DNA from: Monosporascus cannonballus
Lineage: Eukaryota > Ascomycota > Sordariomycetes > Xylariales
Length of the DNA: 64,000 nucleotides
Reading direction: 5' to 3'
NCBI GenBank assembly: GCA_004154925.1
Contig: QJNS01000043.1
Location: 248,001 to 312,000, forward strand
This document shows, one piece after another, positions 33,340 to 45,342 of the stretch. The number at the start of each line of letters is the position of its first letter. Positions within the stretch are counted from its first letter, which is position 1. A model generated the notes under the pieces. That model saw only the letters and a list, made by a program, of their open reading frames with translations. It had not been told where the DNA came from and ran no database searches. Both the position numbers and the translations under genes were made by a program.

Positions 33340-34942
33340 ATAATGGGGGTGCCCCAAGCGGATTAGATAGGGGAAGCGGGCCCAGCGTGTGTTTAAAAGC
33401 GGACTGTGGCCCCGTCTCTCTTCGTAGGTGATCACGGGGGACGACCGAGAGGAAAGCGTTGGTTGGTGATGAGCGGGAGGACGAGGATTATGGGGTTACA
33501 GACGGCTCCCGGATATCCTACCGAGCGCTCCTTTACGGTTTAGGTGTACATGAGTCGACATGGCCGTGACTACATCAAGCTGTGTTGTTTGTTTGTTGCG
33601 GATTTGATAGATGAATCCTACCTGAGACCTCGTCAAGAACTTGATAGCGCTTCGCAGGACTCTATACATCTTGCCAAGTCCCGCGTGCAACGTGCATCAA
33701 TCATCCAGAATGTTTCTGTGACGATGATAGACATAAGATACGTGACGCTTTTCCCTTCATTCGCTAGTGAGTGATGTACAGATTCGCCGCGCCTCGTCTC
33801 CTGCTCGTGGTATCTCCTCGTCGGCTACTACCCACTTAGGCAGCTATGTTCGTCTCCCGGAATTCGGCCGGCTACCTACTTAACTGCAGCTGTGCTTCCT
33901 GCGGCTCCCACAGGCCGACCGACCAACCAGGGGCCATAAGACCCCGGGGGAAGGGACGGGGACGAGCCGAGCCGACGGGAAGTGGCGGACGGGTCCGACC
34001 CCGTTACCCACGGTATCTGCTCTGTTCTACGTACAGCCCGGAAAGATGATCTCTGTGTTGCCTCCGGCTGGCGATAGGTACTTTTTCTTCCTTTTTTTTT
34101 TTGTCTGGTTCCGATTCCATACAGACACCGACCGGGGATGGCCTGGGCTAGCTAGCTCAGACGTAAGGTCCACCACACATGCCTTTCCCTCCGATTCCGA
34201 TTCCGATCCCGATCCCGATCCCGATCCGCATAGACGCCCCGACCCCCAGCAAGGGGACGGCAAGCGCAGTTCTCGAGGGAGCGGGGTGAAAACAACCCCC
34301 CACCCCAGGATGGCTTTGCACCTCGGTATTCCATGTCTTCTCGCGAAATCTTGCCCCGGTGCCCCTGCCTGCTTACACTTAGGTAGGTAGGTACATAGGT
34401 AATGCCGCTGCGACCTGGGTATCCGCGTAGGTCTACGTAGCTGCTGTTATTGGACAAAGGAATATATGTAGCCAGATGTCCGTTAGGCAGGTCATCGATG
34501 TTGTATTAGTGCTCCGTAGTTGAGTACTCCGAGGGGGTTTCTCTTTCCGAGAAAAGCCGAAGACAGCAATACCTAGTTACCTCCGTTCACGCCTCTCGGG
34601 TGCTTCTAAAACAGCGGGGGAGCATGCATGATATCTCACCTTAGAATCTACATCTACGAACTCCCCCTGAAAGTTTTGGTATGATAACCAAGGAAACAAT
34701 CGATTTGCCTAGGCGACAGCAATAGCACCGATATACTTTACAAAGCATAGTGATCGAATATTTTCTCAATTCAAAAGGGCGATTAGCCTGGCCGCCCTAC
34801 CCTACCGTACTCCAGTCCCAATGCGTGGTGCTACTCATATGAAGTAGCTAGGAGAAATTATATATACACACATATATATACAGCGAGAGGGCTCTCTCTG
34901 CTCCGCGCCACATTATCATGCATTAAAGAAAAACGTATAACG
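33340..34942. other. Convergent spacer PEX5/palF
   Basis: 1603 bases between two convergent stop codons. A hexanucleotide microsatellite of CCGATT then CCGATC units lies at 34191-34229, and a TAGGTAGGTAGGTACATAGG tract starts at 34382. No gene is recognised; open frames over the microsatellite reflect its repeat only. Confidence 0.55.
34191..34229. repeat. (CCGATY)n hexanucleotide microsatellite
   Basis: About six tandem units, the first two or three CCGATT and the rest CCGATC, in a non-coding spacer. Confidence 0.85.
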
Positions 34943-37505
34943 TCATCGCTCATATCTCGGCAGCGGTTCGTGGGCATGGCCCGCGGGGGCCGCGGGGGGC
35001 GATGAGGGCCCGCCGATGGAGTGCAGCGGATCCCGCGGCCCGTAGGCCCCGTCGTAGTCGTGCTCATCGAGCAGTGGGGCCGAGGGTTCATTGACGTCGT
35101 CTACGGCAGGTGGCGCAGAGGGCCCCACGACACTGAGGGGCGGCGGCGCCGCCGAGGGGCCCGCCGCGGCATCGTCGTCGTAGTCCTCGGGGACTTTGGG
35201 GGGCGCGCTAGCCTCCTCCATAAGCCGGCGCCGTTCCAGCTCCTGCTTGTCGTCCGTATGGCTCGAGGGGTCGACCCGCGACGACAAGTCCGCGAGTGTT
35301 GGTGCAGAGGGGCCCTCGCCGACGTCATCGGGCGATTGTCCTGCAAGGGCGGCCGCCGGGACGCTGCCGTGCGGCGCCTCGAGCCGTGGCCCATGGAACT
35401 CCTGGCTTGGCGCAGAGGGCTGCGAGGGCCCGGCCTCGGGTTCGGGAGGCTGCTGCATTGGCTGGCTTGGCAACAGCCGCTGTTCTGCTTGGCGCACACG
35501 CTCCTTTTCCGACAGCCCCGTCTGATCGGGCATTTCTGGTGGTGGAACGTAGATTGGAGTGCTGGGTTCGTGACTCTGGAAATCGTAGTACGATGTCTGA
35601 GGCAGGGCCGGAGGATAATAGGACTGTGGCGACTCATGGTATTGTGCCGCCCCAGGGTGTCCGCTCCACCCGCCCTCGTCATTGTATCCGTCCTGCCAAG
35701 TATAGTCCAGCTCATCTCGCTCGCCGGGCGCGTTTTGTGGCGACGTAGGCTGCAACATGAGGACTGACCCGGCCACTTGCTTCCCCCGTGACCGACTACT
35801 GTCAGTAGTTCCTACGATGGCTTCAAACGTCACAGATATAACGCCCTTCTCTCGCCGCAGGTGATCCGTATCTACTATAGTCGGATTCCAATTCCCAACA
35901 TTTTTTCCTTCGTAAGGGCTGACGGGCGAAGTGCTATTGACTCTGTGTAGAGTCATCGAAGCCATGCGCGTTGGGTGTGGCGATGTCCCGGAGGATTGGC
36001 CGGCGAGCTTCCCGCCCAGGTCTACGACAACCTCCACATGATACTTGAATGTGATCAGCCCGCCGGGTACCCCTTTGATGCTTGGAAATACATCTTCCGG
36101 TACTCTGACTGATGTGGTGATGTTAGCTGTTAACGTTGCCGGATCGATAATGAGAGGAGCAACGGTCTGAGAAAGGTCCTTCCGGAAGACGCTACAAGAA
36201 CCGGCGGACGACAGAGATAATCCTCCCAGGCCCGTCCTCGACCTAGGATAGTATTCTTCCCGCTCTAGCTTTGCGGCATCCTCTCTGGATAAGTTCGAGA
36301 AGAGGTGCGCCGGTGGTGCATAGTCGACCCGGCCTTGCCGATAAAAGGTGACTATAATCCCATGCATGCTCTTCATCCGTCGGTTATGCTCGACTCTAAT
36401 CTTTACGGTTATCGTATCTCCCGGTAGACAACCTCCCTTCAGCAACTCAACTGTAGCGGTAATCTCGCGACCGTCTGTCCCTGATTTTCTGCTTCCGGCA
36501 ACAGATTCGCCACTCCCCTCTGCACCTCTCCCGCTATGCGACCCGCTGTTATTGCTGATGGCGCTTTCTCCGCTGAATTCGCTTTGTATATCACTATTTA
36601 TCGGACTGCGAGACGTGGGCGCCGCGCCAGGTTCGGGTGTCGTCGCTTCGTCTGGACCGGCGTGACCCCAATTCGGACTCTCGTTCGTCCTTATCCTTAT
36701 GTGGTCCCTATCTGACACGGGCTCTGGATGCTCCGTCGACATTGAACGGGCGTTGACAATCGGAGCTGATATCGTTGATGTAGCTGTTTTCTTCCTTTTC
36801 GGCCGTCTTGGCATCGTCTGCATCGTGACTTTCTGTTCTCGTGGGGGGGCAAGCAGTCCAATGTCCAGCCTCTCGACTAGCGACACCTTGGTCTCGCAAC
36901 TAACGGTCGGGGTCATCGAGGTAGGGCGCGTGAGGGTGGCAGTGACCATATAGGATATGGTACCTCGCTCGAACTAGACCGCGACATGAGTAAAGCCCTC
37001 GTATGCGTGAAGCATGTTGAGAGTATGATGGCCGTACCTCTATGCTACTAGGGAGTCCCTTTGAGGGAAACAGAAGATCGAATTCGAACTCATATCTCAT
37101 AGGTTTTAGTCTACCATCCCCGCATAAAACTTGTTCGTCCTGAAATAGGGAAGCATGTCCGTTGCCATGGTAGCGAAAACTGCGGCCTCCGTCGCTAGAT
37201 GCAATAGCAGGATTTACTGGGCCGAGCTGGGCTGCAGCGCCGGCATTTTTAAACGCGCGCACATAACCGTGTAACGCGACGGTCAAATGCGTTATGCGAA
37301 TTGGTTTTATGACAGACAGCACGACATGGCCCTTTACATGGTCGCCGGCCGAGTATTGGCGATGAGGTTCTTTGAGACGGATGTGGAAATCGGCTAGGTT
37401 ACGCGTCTTGGAACGAAGGGGGGATGCAAGGCGCGAGAAGATCGATGGCTTGGGCGGCGGGCCGGCAAGCGACAAGCTGGCGATCTTGTCAAGATCGGAA
37501 CCCAT
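34943..37505 (-). CDS. palF: pH-response arrestin-like protein PalF/RIM8
   Basis: The arrestin of the ambient-pH (Pal/Rim) pathway: it binds the plasma-membrane sensor PalH/Rim21 and recruits ESCRT components so that the transcription factor PacC/Rim101 is activated at alkaline pH. Exons 37505-37038 and 36973-34943, with a 64-base intron (GTACGG donor, CTAG acceptor), encode 832 residues. The arrestin N domain covers about residues 35-200 (FHIRLKEPHRQYSAGDHVKG) and the arrestin C domain about 300-560 (ELLKGGCLPGDTITVKIRVE, WNPTIVDTDHLRREKGVISV). The C-terminal tail is Pro/Ser/Asp-rich and carries four PSAP motifs at 675-678, 711-714, 774-777 and 786-789, the type bound by the UEV domain of Vps23/TSG101. 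The last residues PLPRYER contain an LPxY element that could bind a Rsp5-type ligase. Six PacC core sites lie upstream. Confidence 0.92.
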
Positions 37506-39965
37506 CTATTCGACAATCTCCAATTCGACAACGACGTGCGTGTCTCACATGACACGGCACAATACTCGTCGTCGACGTCGTCGGCTGGTGCTGCTTTCCA
37601 ATCACAGCTTTATAACTCGGATGTAGATTGGCTGCTAGACGTGACACCTCCGGCAGGGCCACACGATAGGAGGCGGGAGGAAAATATGCGGAATGTGCGC
37701 GCTGCCAGCCTACAGGAGCTTCGGGGACTTGGCAGCCAGTTCGGAATGGCGAGAGGGTACGGAGACGGGAACGAGGAGGGTGGCGGCGACGGTGGCGGCG
37801 ACGGCGGCGGGAGGTGCAATAGGCGGCTCGAAGACCCCTTGGCTATCGGGCGCCGTCGTGGTATAGAGAGCGAGAAGGTTTAGGGATCGTCCTTTACAAT
37901 TGCTTGGGATCATCAAATGCTTGGCCAAGAGTTGCATGTGCCAAGATGTGAAAGGTCTTGGTACTCGGGAACGGAAGTGTCTGGAGGGAGTTTGTGAGCT
38001 ATGGGAAGGGCTTGGGCTTGGGCTTGGGGGAACCGGTGCCAAGGATGCCCTGCCCTTTTAAATCTCCAGAATGCTGCCGTGGGGCTGATAGAAGCGTCTC
38101 GGCTGGAAATAGAATTTTAATGATTCCTCAATGGTCCGGAGATGGGGGAATGGGATTGGGGTTTAGGTACTTAGGGTCGATAGGGGGTGTTGGCTGGCGG
38201 ATCGGTTCAATATTAACACGTACTAAATCGTAGTGATCAGGAATGGGCCCCAGTCCATTCAACTCGTCAGGCGCCCACTCAGATTACCGGCAAGAACATT
38301 TGAACCAGCGGCACAATAGAGGGGGTGTCAGTGCAAACCGGCAACCCCCTTTACCGTACACATGCCTCTTCTGGACGAGTTTGTCCTACAGTTGGTGTTC
38401 GAGATGCACGCCGTACCCCTAGTGTGATGCAGGCTACCTAAACGAGCCCTTACTCCCACCAGGCGAGCCCCAATGGCATGCTGTGTTTGGTGCAGGGTTC
38501 TTGCAGGGTTGTTGCATGCCACCAACAGACCACATCACATACTATTTATTGAGTATGTACGTGTGTGCACTTGAGCCGTTCTTGAACGCCAGGTTTTAGA
38601 CGGAACCCGTCATGCTAGGACTCTATCGCTTGCGGGATCCGGCTAGAAGACCCCAATAGCGTGACCCTTTGTCTCCACGTCGGTGATCGTGGGCTGGGTG
38701 CTCGGAAGCTGTGTGGTGCGCATCCTGGAACTCGTTTAGCGGATGAGACGGTTCCAGGCTCCAGGAGTCTTATTACTTGCTGCGCTGTCACACCGTCTGA
38801 AGCAGGTAGCTGGGCAAGCGAGGGCGGGAATACGCAAGAGAGACGGTCATCCTGCATATTTTGGCCTCTTACTAGGCACATACAAGCATTGTACGCAGAT
38901 AGCTTGATGGGGAGGAGTCTAGATCCGAGTGGAACGAGCAACCAGGCTCGAGCTGAAGACCAACGTTACTCTTCTCCTCCTTGCTCCTTTGTTAATTTCG
39001 TCATGGTCGCGATGACATAAAGGGAGCACTATCACGGTTGTACAGTGTCGCCCCATACATATGGATTCTCCCACGAGGACCGGTATTGGGACCTCGGTTT
39101 GCTCGGTTGCAAATACAACCATCGTGCCATTTTGGAGCCCGGAGTTCCATACGTGAGACGTCACACCGTACACGTAACCGATGGTACGCACTTGTCTGCC
39201 TACACGAGGGACGCATAAATATTGCGTTGACATGCCCTTGCGGCTGTGCAGTTTCGGCTTCCTGTCCTGGGGATCTCAAGGAAGACCCGCTTCAGCTGCT
39301 CTGGACCGGCGTCCAACTAATAAGCATTGGATATTGCTAGTATCGCCGGTTTCTGCATGGTCGACTACCTAGCGGCGGTTCTTACAAATCAATGCAGGCC
39401 GATATAACATCGTTTAGTTGTGCGGAAATCGACGTGGTTTTAGTGGACAAGCAGAATTGTTATTATGAAATCGGCTGAGCAAGGAACAGCTTGGAAGTTG
39501 TTTGGGTTCGGAATCTGCAATAAGCCCACTATGTAATCACTCGATCCAAGAAGTCTTGTTTAGCGGGGTCCAAGAAAGCTTATTAACGTTGCCAAGTCCT
39601 AGCCAAGGACACAGACCTCACAGTTACCTGGATCCGAGAGCCGACGAGTAGAGATACTGCATAGCTACCTAGGTAGTTACAGAATCAGTATATATCGAGT
39701 CGAGTATCTGGCAAGTCCCCCTTCTTCCATCGGGCAGGTATGCATGACGGTTGCAAGTGACTCATTCGACAGTCTTAATTGCACCGACGCCCCATCACAA
39801 TGACTCTGTACAATTATGGATACGATCCATACCGAATCGCCCGTCCACTGCCAAGAACGGAAGGGATTCCCCGACCCATTTGTTCAGATCCCCATCCCCA
39901 TTTCATTCATACAAAAACTCCAACAAACGCCATGCTATGCAATATGATCCACCAGAAAGTGCTTT
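37506..39965. other. Spacer upstream of palF and downstream of cdc6
   Basis: 2460 bases. The part next to palF (37506-38060) is its presumptive promoter; it includes a GGC/GAC repeat at 37777-37812 and the PacC site cluster listed separately. From 38060 to 39965 I recognise nothing; a TACCTAGGTA tract lies near 39664-39680. Short open frames here overlap others on both strands. Confidence 0.5.
37728..38043. promoter_or_regulatory. Cluster of six PacC (GCCAAG) core sites upstream of palF
   Basis: The core 5'-GCCAAG-3' bound by PacC/Rim101 occurs at 37924-37929, 37940-37945 and 38038-38043 on the plus strand, and as CTTGGC at 37728-37733, 37838-37843 and 37920-37925. Two of these overlap in the palindrome CTTGGCCAAG at 37920-37929. 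They lie 223 to 538 bases upstream of the palF start. Chance would give well under one in this length. In yeast, Rim101 is known to repress RIM8, so a feedback loop is plausible; direct binding here is inference. Confidence 0.6.
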
Positions 39966-41946
39966 CTAGTCTAACGCCTCGCCGCTTAGGATGCTCTTCA
40001 AAATATCCGCACCAAGTCCGTCTATAGCCAGCTCTAACTCCTTTTCCCCAACGCAGCTGGCCACCTTCTTTTCATCTGCTAATCCGACACCCGCGGCGAA
40101 AATACTTCGCTTCCCTCTCTTGCTTGGGGTTTGTAGCAGGGCGAAGGAACCCGTCTTCCCATCCACCGCTGAAATCAAAGACAGTGTCTCAAGGCTATCC
40201 ACGACCTCGCGGAATTCTGAACTGGATAGAGGGTGCAGAACAGAGTCGCGAGTGCACAAGAGACTGTATGTATCATACAGCGCTTTGACGCTTGGGGCAG
40301 CACTGCGTGATTTAGTTGGAGTAGCTGGAATCGATGCCGCCTGGGCTGCCCTGCTTCGTCTCTCAAGTGCTAAAAGAGAGCACAGTGCAGCCTTTTGTTG
40401 TAAGTTCAGCGTCTTTAGTCGCTGGTTTGTTCCGTTGCTGAAAGCTGCTGCCGTGATCTTGTTGAGATGGGCAATGGTCACTCGGGGTGCATTCTCCACA
40501 GTTAAACTTTTCAGAGACTCCGCCAGCATTGCGGGAAGGCTTTTCTCTCTCGATCCTTTCAAAGGCGAGGATAGGTTGGCGTTTTCCCCAAGTGGCTTTC
40601 GTGAGGGGGTAGCAAGGAGGATCTTCTCCTTGACCTCGGCCTCGTGCTTCTGTTTTGTTTCCATCTCCACAAGATCCAGAGCTCTCCGACAAATCTCGAA
40701 TGCTCTGCGGAGATCGCCTGTCTGACTCGACACCTTTCGGGAGCAAAGCTCAATAGCCGCTGGGTGGATGAAGGGGAGTGGGCTTCCATCCGGTACTAGG
40801 CTCTTTAGACGGGTGGTGATTATTTCCTTGATCTGAGTACCGGAGTATGGCAGGAATGGAAGTAACTCTGGTCTCAGGTTCCGAGATTTGAGTCGCGGCA
40901 GGAAACGGTCTGTTAGATCCAGAGCATTGGCGATCCCGATCAGCACCAACCGTGATGTCTTGTGAAGAGACCACTCGAACAGTCGGTAAAGGCTTTCCAG
41001 ATCTAGACTTAGAATATGGTCGATCTCATCCAGGATGACCAAGTATACGTCCGTCGTCGATTTCCGGGGCAGAATAAGCTTCTGCAGCGTTTCAGCAGCA
41101 TCATCCTCGTATAAATTTGGCACGTCACAAATCTGGTCCAGGAGGGTTCCGTATAAATCCTTAGATGACTTGATGCTCATGCAGTTGATGTACGCCTTCT
41201 TGATCGATACCGATGACGATGCATCGGCTAGCTCTTGGGACACCTCGTTGACCATTGCACTCTTGCCGGTTCCCGGAGGTCCACTGACGTACATGCAACC
41301 ACTCGGGTTGGGTTTAGAGCAGCGCTGTAGGAAGCCCTTGAGTTGCTGGCGTTCGGCATCCCGTCCGACCAATTGGCCCGAATTGGCGCTTCTAGAGAAG
41401 AGTTTCCGCGCATGGTGGTATACAGTTTGGGCTGCGGTAGGCGTCATGGGCGTCTGAGGGGTGAGTCGCTTAGAGATCCTCGCAGGAGACATAACCCGGT
41501 GCCGAGGTGTAACGGGAACTCTGGCAAGAGCATCCCTGAACCGCGGCGTGCTGGGCGTGAGAGGAGGACACTGGGCTGCACCTACTGTCAATCGTCGTTC
41601 TTCCCGTTTAGATTCCTCGCGAATAGGGCGTTCTTACCTGGTTTCGCGTCTGTCACAGCTGGAGAGTCCCCATGACTTGAAGGGGTTGGCCGAGATGCCG
41701 ACTTCTCAATGAGTTGGGTAGTAGGTGCTACATGGCTCGGCTTCTCGCTGGTGGTAGTTACTTCTGGGTCTGCGTTCTCGTCGTTGAGCAGGGAGCTGCG
41801 TGTCTGACGTCTCGTTCTCTTCGCAGGCAGGTCGACCTCTAATAGCTTGATGTCAGTGGTTGCCCCTATTGCCAGCGGGAGGATTCATCGCTCTTACCAA
41901 TCTCCCTTGAGCTCCTAGTTCTCTTTCCAAGTGTAGTCCGCGCCAT
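39966..41946 (-). CDS. CDC6: Replication licensing ATPase Cdc6/Cdc18
   Basis: Loads the MCM helicase at replication origins together with ORC and Cdt1. Three minus-strand exons, 41946-41898, 41838-41638 and 41584-39966, encode 622 residues; both introns start GTAAGA and frames join cleanly. The N-terminal 160 residues are disordered and rich in CDK-type sites (several TP dipeptides such as TPSTP, VTPRHR, TPQTPMTP), expected for degradation and localisation control. The AAA+ core has Walker A GPPGTGKS at residues 185-192 and Walker B LVILDEID with the DE at 269-270, followed by SRLVLIGIANALDLTDRFLP (sensor 1). The winged-helix domain fills the C-terminal 150 residues. Start MARTTLGKRTRSSRE fits the basic fungal N terminus. 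Orc1 is excluded because there is no BAH domain. Confidence 0.92.
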
Positions 41947-42812
41947 CTTCTCGTCTGCTCTATCGAAGAATGAAACAGGAAAGTCGAATGTACAAAAATG
42001 CAATTACAATTAACAGGTGGTATGAAGGTAAAAGTTCACCTACAAATAGGTACCTCGGAAGAGAGATATTAAGCGCTAATGAATGGATGGGGCAGGTACC
42101 GGATACGCGAGACCGCGTAAATGGAAACGCGATGTTTCGCGTCCTTGACGCGGGCCCGCCTAAACCTTTACTCCGTGTGCCGGACCACTTTTAATCCAAA
42201 ATTCTTGATTTTGCACTGTGATGCACACCGTAAGTGAGGCATCCCTTATCAGAGAATCGTTACCAGCCCCACCGTCCGCTTAAGCTGCGTCTCGGCGATC
42301 TCCGCTCTCGGTTGCCGGCCGGCACAGATCTCCTCCTTCGGTTTCCTACAGCCGGCTGCATCGACATCCACAAGAAGGGACGTCCCGTTTCCGCCACCCT
42401 GACTAGGATCCTCATAGTGAGCCGGCCTTCGTGCATATGCTATGTATACATCGTGCATGAAGCATAATACAATCTCACACTTCTATGCTCCTTGTCATCT
42501 ATGCAACGTATTCTTTTAATGTGGTCGTGAGCAGAGCAGTCGCTACAAATCGATGCACCGTCGGACCCATACATCGACGTTATTATGCCAAGCCAAGAGG
42601 CAAGAACTACTTCAGGTTGATTCGTGATAAGGCGCCTCGGGATATAGTACCAAGATACTAAGTGTTGTTATTTGTGATCGGCCGAGTGTTTGCATCACAA
42701 ACTGGATTATTAACCCTACCTGGTTTACCTATTCTCACTATCATTTGGGCAGCCGCGGGATACGGGGTGTCACAGGTGGTTTAGAATTTGTCTGAAAGGA
42801 TAAAAGTCGAAA
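41947..42812. promoter_or_regulatory. Divergent promoter region of CDC6 and hxB
   Basis: 866 bases between two divergent start codons. A tight CGCG cluster at 42105-42153 is on the CDC6 side. GATA-type cores (TGATAA near 42626, GGATAA near 42798) are on the hxB side and could be AreA-type nitrogen-control sites, but single GATA cores are common. Confidence 0.5.
42105..42153. promoter_or_regulatory. MBF/E2F-like CGCG cluster upstream of CDC6
   Basis: Five CGCG cores lie in 49 bases, 159-207 bases upstream of the CDC6 start: ACGCGA at 42105-42110, CGCGT at 42114-42118, ACGCGA at 42127-42132, TTTCGCGT at 42135-42142 and ACGCGG at 42148-42153. They resemble MluI-cell-cycle-box and TTTCGCG sites bound by Mbp1/Swi6-type factors, which drive the fission yeast homologue cdc18 at G1/S. 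Use by CDC6 here is inference. Confidence 0.6.
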
Positions 42813-45342
42813 ATGACAGAAGATAAAACCTGGGCTTATAATAGTCGCATTGAGGCATTACGTGACGATGAGTATCCCATGCTGAAAGGTAATCCATTCC
42901 TTGATGATGATGGTCTGTTTCTGCGTCTAACCCTGCGATACAGAAGCCATATATCTCGACCATGCCGGGACGACTCCTTATGCGAAGTCTCTCATGGACA
43001 AGTTTACCGCTGATATGACCTCTAATCTCTTTGGGAACCCGCATTCTGCCTCGGCGTCCTCGCAGACCTCGACGTCTCGTATTGATGATATCCGACTGCG
43101 GGTGTTGCAATTCTTCAATGCGGATCCCCTGGAATTTGATCTGGTCTTCGTCGCGAACGCAACAGCAGGAATCAAGCTTGTCGCCGACGCTCTCCGATGT
43201 GCCCCAGGGGGTTTCAACTATCTGTATCACCAGGCTAGTCACACGAGCGTCGTAGGTGTACGCCAGGAGGCTAGGAACAGTCATTGTCTAGACGATGCTG
43301 CGATCGACGGCTGGCTCGAGGGTGATCACTCTATTATAGGGACTGCAACCCATTCTCAGCCAACCCTTTTCGCATATCCCGCACAGTCTAACATGGATGG
43401 CTGGCGGTTTCCCCTGAACTGGGCTGGAAGGCTACGCCGTTATGACCAGACTTACACATTACTCGATGCAGCATCGTATGTATCAACCAGCCCACTCGAT
43501 TTAAGTGATGCGGACGGTGCGCCGGACTTTACTGTGTTAAGCTTCTATAAGATCTTTGGCTTCCCGGACCTAGGAGGTCTAATCGTTAGGCGCCAAGCTA
43601 TTCCGGTCTTTCAACATAGGCGTTATTTTGGCGGGGGCACCGTCGATATGGTAGTTTGCTTGAAGGAGCAGTGGCACGCCTCGAAGACACAGTCCCCGCA
43701 CGAAGCCTTGGAAGACGGAACTCTGCCTGTCCACAGTATCGTCGCCTTGGACTCTGCATTGAATGTGCATCGCGACTTGTTCGGCTCCATGCAGGATATA
43801 GCATCGCATACATCCTTTTTAGCGCAAAGATTACATCGTGGACTTTCAGCTCTACGGCATTATAATGGAGAAGACGTTTGTACTATATACTCCATGACAA
43901 CGCCCGAGGGCGAAAGCGCGTTTCAGAACGGTCCTATTGTTGCCTTCAACCTGCAGAATCCTCTAGGAGCTTGGATAAGCCTAACCGAATTCGAGAAGCT
44001 CGCTGTTTTGAAGCAGTTCCATGTTCGTACTGGAGGGGTCTGTAACCCGGGCGGAATCGCTTCTGCTTTAGATTTACAACCATGGGAAATGAAGCGGAAC
44101 TTTTCTGCCGGATTTCGTTGTGGTAACGAGACTGATATCATTGGGGGGAAGCCGACAGGCGTCATCCGGGTGAGCCTCGGGGCGATGAGCACGGCGTCAG
44201 ACGTGGACAAATTTATTAATTTCATCGACGAATTCTATCGGGCCCCGTCCTTAAGAGAGTCTCTGGCTCCGGCTATGCCTGACTGGCAGGACTCTATATC
44301 GGACCTCTACCTGGAGAGTATCACGGTATACCCGATCAAAAGTTGCGGTGGCTATCGGGTCCCGAAAGCAGCCGCATGGGAAGTAAGGCCCGAGGGGCTC
44401 GCGTGGGACAGAGAATGGTGTCTCGTACATCGAGGCACCGGGCAGGCCCTGAGCCAGAAGCGATATCCACGGATGGCCCTTATCAAGCCATCGATCGATT
44501 TTTCTAGCGGGCTGCTGAGAGTCTCTTACACGGGTGCCTCACCGAAAAAAGTCGAGGGCGAAATAACGGTGCCGCTTTCCGCAGACCCAACCGTTTTTAG
44601 TCCCTTAACAGCGTCAAGGCACGTGGCGTCTAGGGTGTGCGGCGAAGAGGTCTCCGCGCAGATATACACATCCAACAAATTCAACGACTTTTTCTCGGAC
44701 ATCCTCGATGTTCCCTGTGCGCTAGCTCGCTTTCCGCCCGGCGGACTAGGCAAGAGCATGCGGCACGCGAAAGCACACCTGCAGAAGCACCAGAGCCTCG
44801 GCGGCGAGTCTGGTCTCGAGCTACCGGCAGGGACCGCGGGAGCGGTCACGCCCCCAGACTCGGGATCGGAAACGGAACGGCGGAGGATACTCCTGTCTAA
44901 CGAGAGCCCCATCCTCGCCGTCAACAAGTCCAGCCTCGAAGCGCTGAACGACGAGATCGGCCGGCGCGGGGGCCGCCCGGTCCCCGCGGAGGTGTTCCGC
45001 GCCAACGTCGTGATCGCGGCCTCTTCGTCGGCGACGTCGAGGTCGTCCTCCGCGCCGGACTCCTTCGCCTACTCCGAGGACCACTGGTCGCGCCTGCGGA
45101 TCGGGCGGCAGGACTTCGAGATGCTGGGGTCCTGCAGGAGGTGCCACATGGTGTGCATCGACCAGGAGACGGCCGCCAAGAGCGAGGAGCCCTTCGTCAC
45201 CCTGACCAGGACGAGACGGTTCGACGGCAAGGTGTTCTTCGGCACGCACATGTGCCACGTGCCCCCGTCGGATCCCGGCTCGAGACCGGCCCAGTTCCCT
45301 ACGGTTAGTGTCGGGGACAAGGTGCTGGTGGACCCTATGTGA
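42813..45342 (+). CDS. hxB: Molybdenum cofactor sulfurase
   Basis: Transfers sulfur to the molybdenum cofactor to give the sulfurated form needed by xanthine dehydrogenase (purine hydroxylase) and aldehyde oxidase. Exons 42813-42888 and 42944-45342, with a 55-base intron (GTAATC donor, ACAG acceptor), give 824 residues. Splicing restores EAIYLDHAGTTPYAKSLM, the conserved start of the NifS-like aminotransferase domain. The pyridoxal-phosphate lysine is K228 in SFYKIFGFPDLGG, and the persulfide cysteine is C392 in TGGVCNPGGIAS. The C-terminal MOSC domain runs from about residue 485 (SITVYPIKSCGGYRVPKA) to the end and includes LGSCRRCHMVCID. It matches the HxB/MOCOS order and length. The GC content rises strongly in the last 500 bases. 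Confidence 0.94.

Noticed and set aside
34150..34263. Asp/Arg or Pro/Asp repeat frames over the CCGATY microsatellite
   Set aside because: They arise from the simple repeat itself and have no extended coding context.
38270..38310. GGTTCAAAT stretch (minus strand) resembling a tRNA T-loop
   Set aside because: No cloverleaf arms pair on either side.
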